Positions 63,945-64,000 of a stretch of DNA of 64,000 nucleotides are shown here, in pieces. Under the pieces are notes generated by a model. The model was not told where the DNA came from, made no database searches, and saw only the letters and a list, made by a program, of their open reading frames with translations. Position 1 is the first letter of the stretch. Each line of letters opens with the position of its first letter. Position numbers and translations under genes: made by a program. This DNA comes from Clostridium sp. KNHs205 (lineage in GTDB: Bacteria > Bacillota > Clostridia > Lachnospirales > Lachnospiraceae). The stretch spans positions 531,001-595,000 of the forward strand of contig NZ_JNLE01000003.1 in assembly GCF_000702945.1 (NCBI RefSeq), written 5' to 3'.

Positions 63945-64000
63945 AAATATATAGTTGAAGTAAACCGTAAAAAATGATTACTTAGGATAATATATAAGCT

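Overview
The window is A+T-rich and has strong purine-rich ribosome binding sites, several TTG and GTG starts, and sporulation genes (bofA, yyaC). It also carries families that I associate with Lachnospiraceae (DUF5702, DUF6382, DUF5711, a secretin-free Tad pilus). It is most likely a chromosomal piece of an anaerobic spore-forming Clostridia, Lachnospiraceae-like. That placement is inferred from family recognition only; no search was run. No tRNA, rRNA or CRISPR array was seen.

Layout. (1) 1-7.9 kb: a malto-oligosaccharide operon with permeases malF (cut by the left edge) and malG, a secreted GH13 lipoprotein, a glycogen-debranching enzyme and an oligo-1,6-glucosidase. (2) 8.2-8.9 kb: a divergent yaaL-like (DUF2508)/bofA pair. 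(3) 9.1-21.5 kb: a Tad/Flp type IV pilus locus holding a prepilin peptidase, TadZ, TadA, TadB, an unusual TadC with an Ig-like insert, a 58-residue Flp pilin, a DUF5702 protein, two TadE-like pseudopilins, a second prepilin peptidase and a DUF6382-FHA protein. (4) 21.6-34.5 kb: mostly housekeeping genes (glpK, rhomboid protease, flavodoxin-SCP2 fusion, orphan histidine kinase, HIT protein, murG, TSCPD protein, mtnN, coiled-coil membrane protein, dps remnant, pgi, M15 peptidase, two small proteins). (5) 35.0-38.7 kb: a response regulator, ABC ATPase, ABC permease and histidine kinase module of the peptide-antibiotic-resistance type. (6) 38.8-47.2 kb: niaR, then dnaX-ybaB and recR, separated by a methyltransferase, an IS30-family element and a radical-SAM gene. 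(7) 47.4-58.3 kb: an ECF sigma factor with a DUF4179 protein, a P-loop kinase, a YvyF-like protein, a YcxB-like protein, an S66 peptidase, a chemoreceptor, a coiled-coil membrane protein and yyaC. (8) 58.8-63.9 kb: a membrane-anchored LysM protein with a degenerate MPN-like domain, a DUF5711 protein, a CvpA protein and a KDPG aldolase-VOC fusion.

The intergenic DNA is unusual. Five unrelated families of short tandem repeats (22, 16, 20, about 20 and 16/13 bp) lie upstream of mtnN, the response regulator, dnaX, recR and the DUF5711 gene. A ~240-bp imperfect inverted repeat precedes dnaX, and a 63-bp IS-end-like hairpin follows the DUF4179 gene. The most interesting items are the non-standard Tad locus, the MPN-like/LysM protein, the repeats near promoters, and the breakup of the dnaX-yaaK-recR-yaaL-bofA neighbourhood known from Bacillus. 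All coordinates and motif positions were read by eye.
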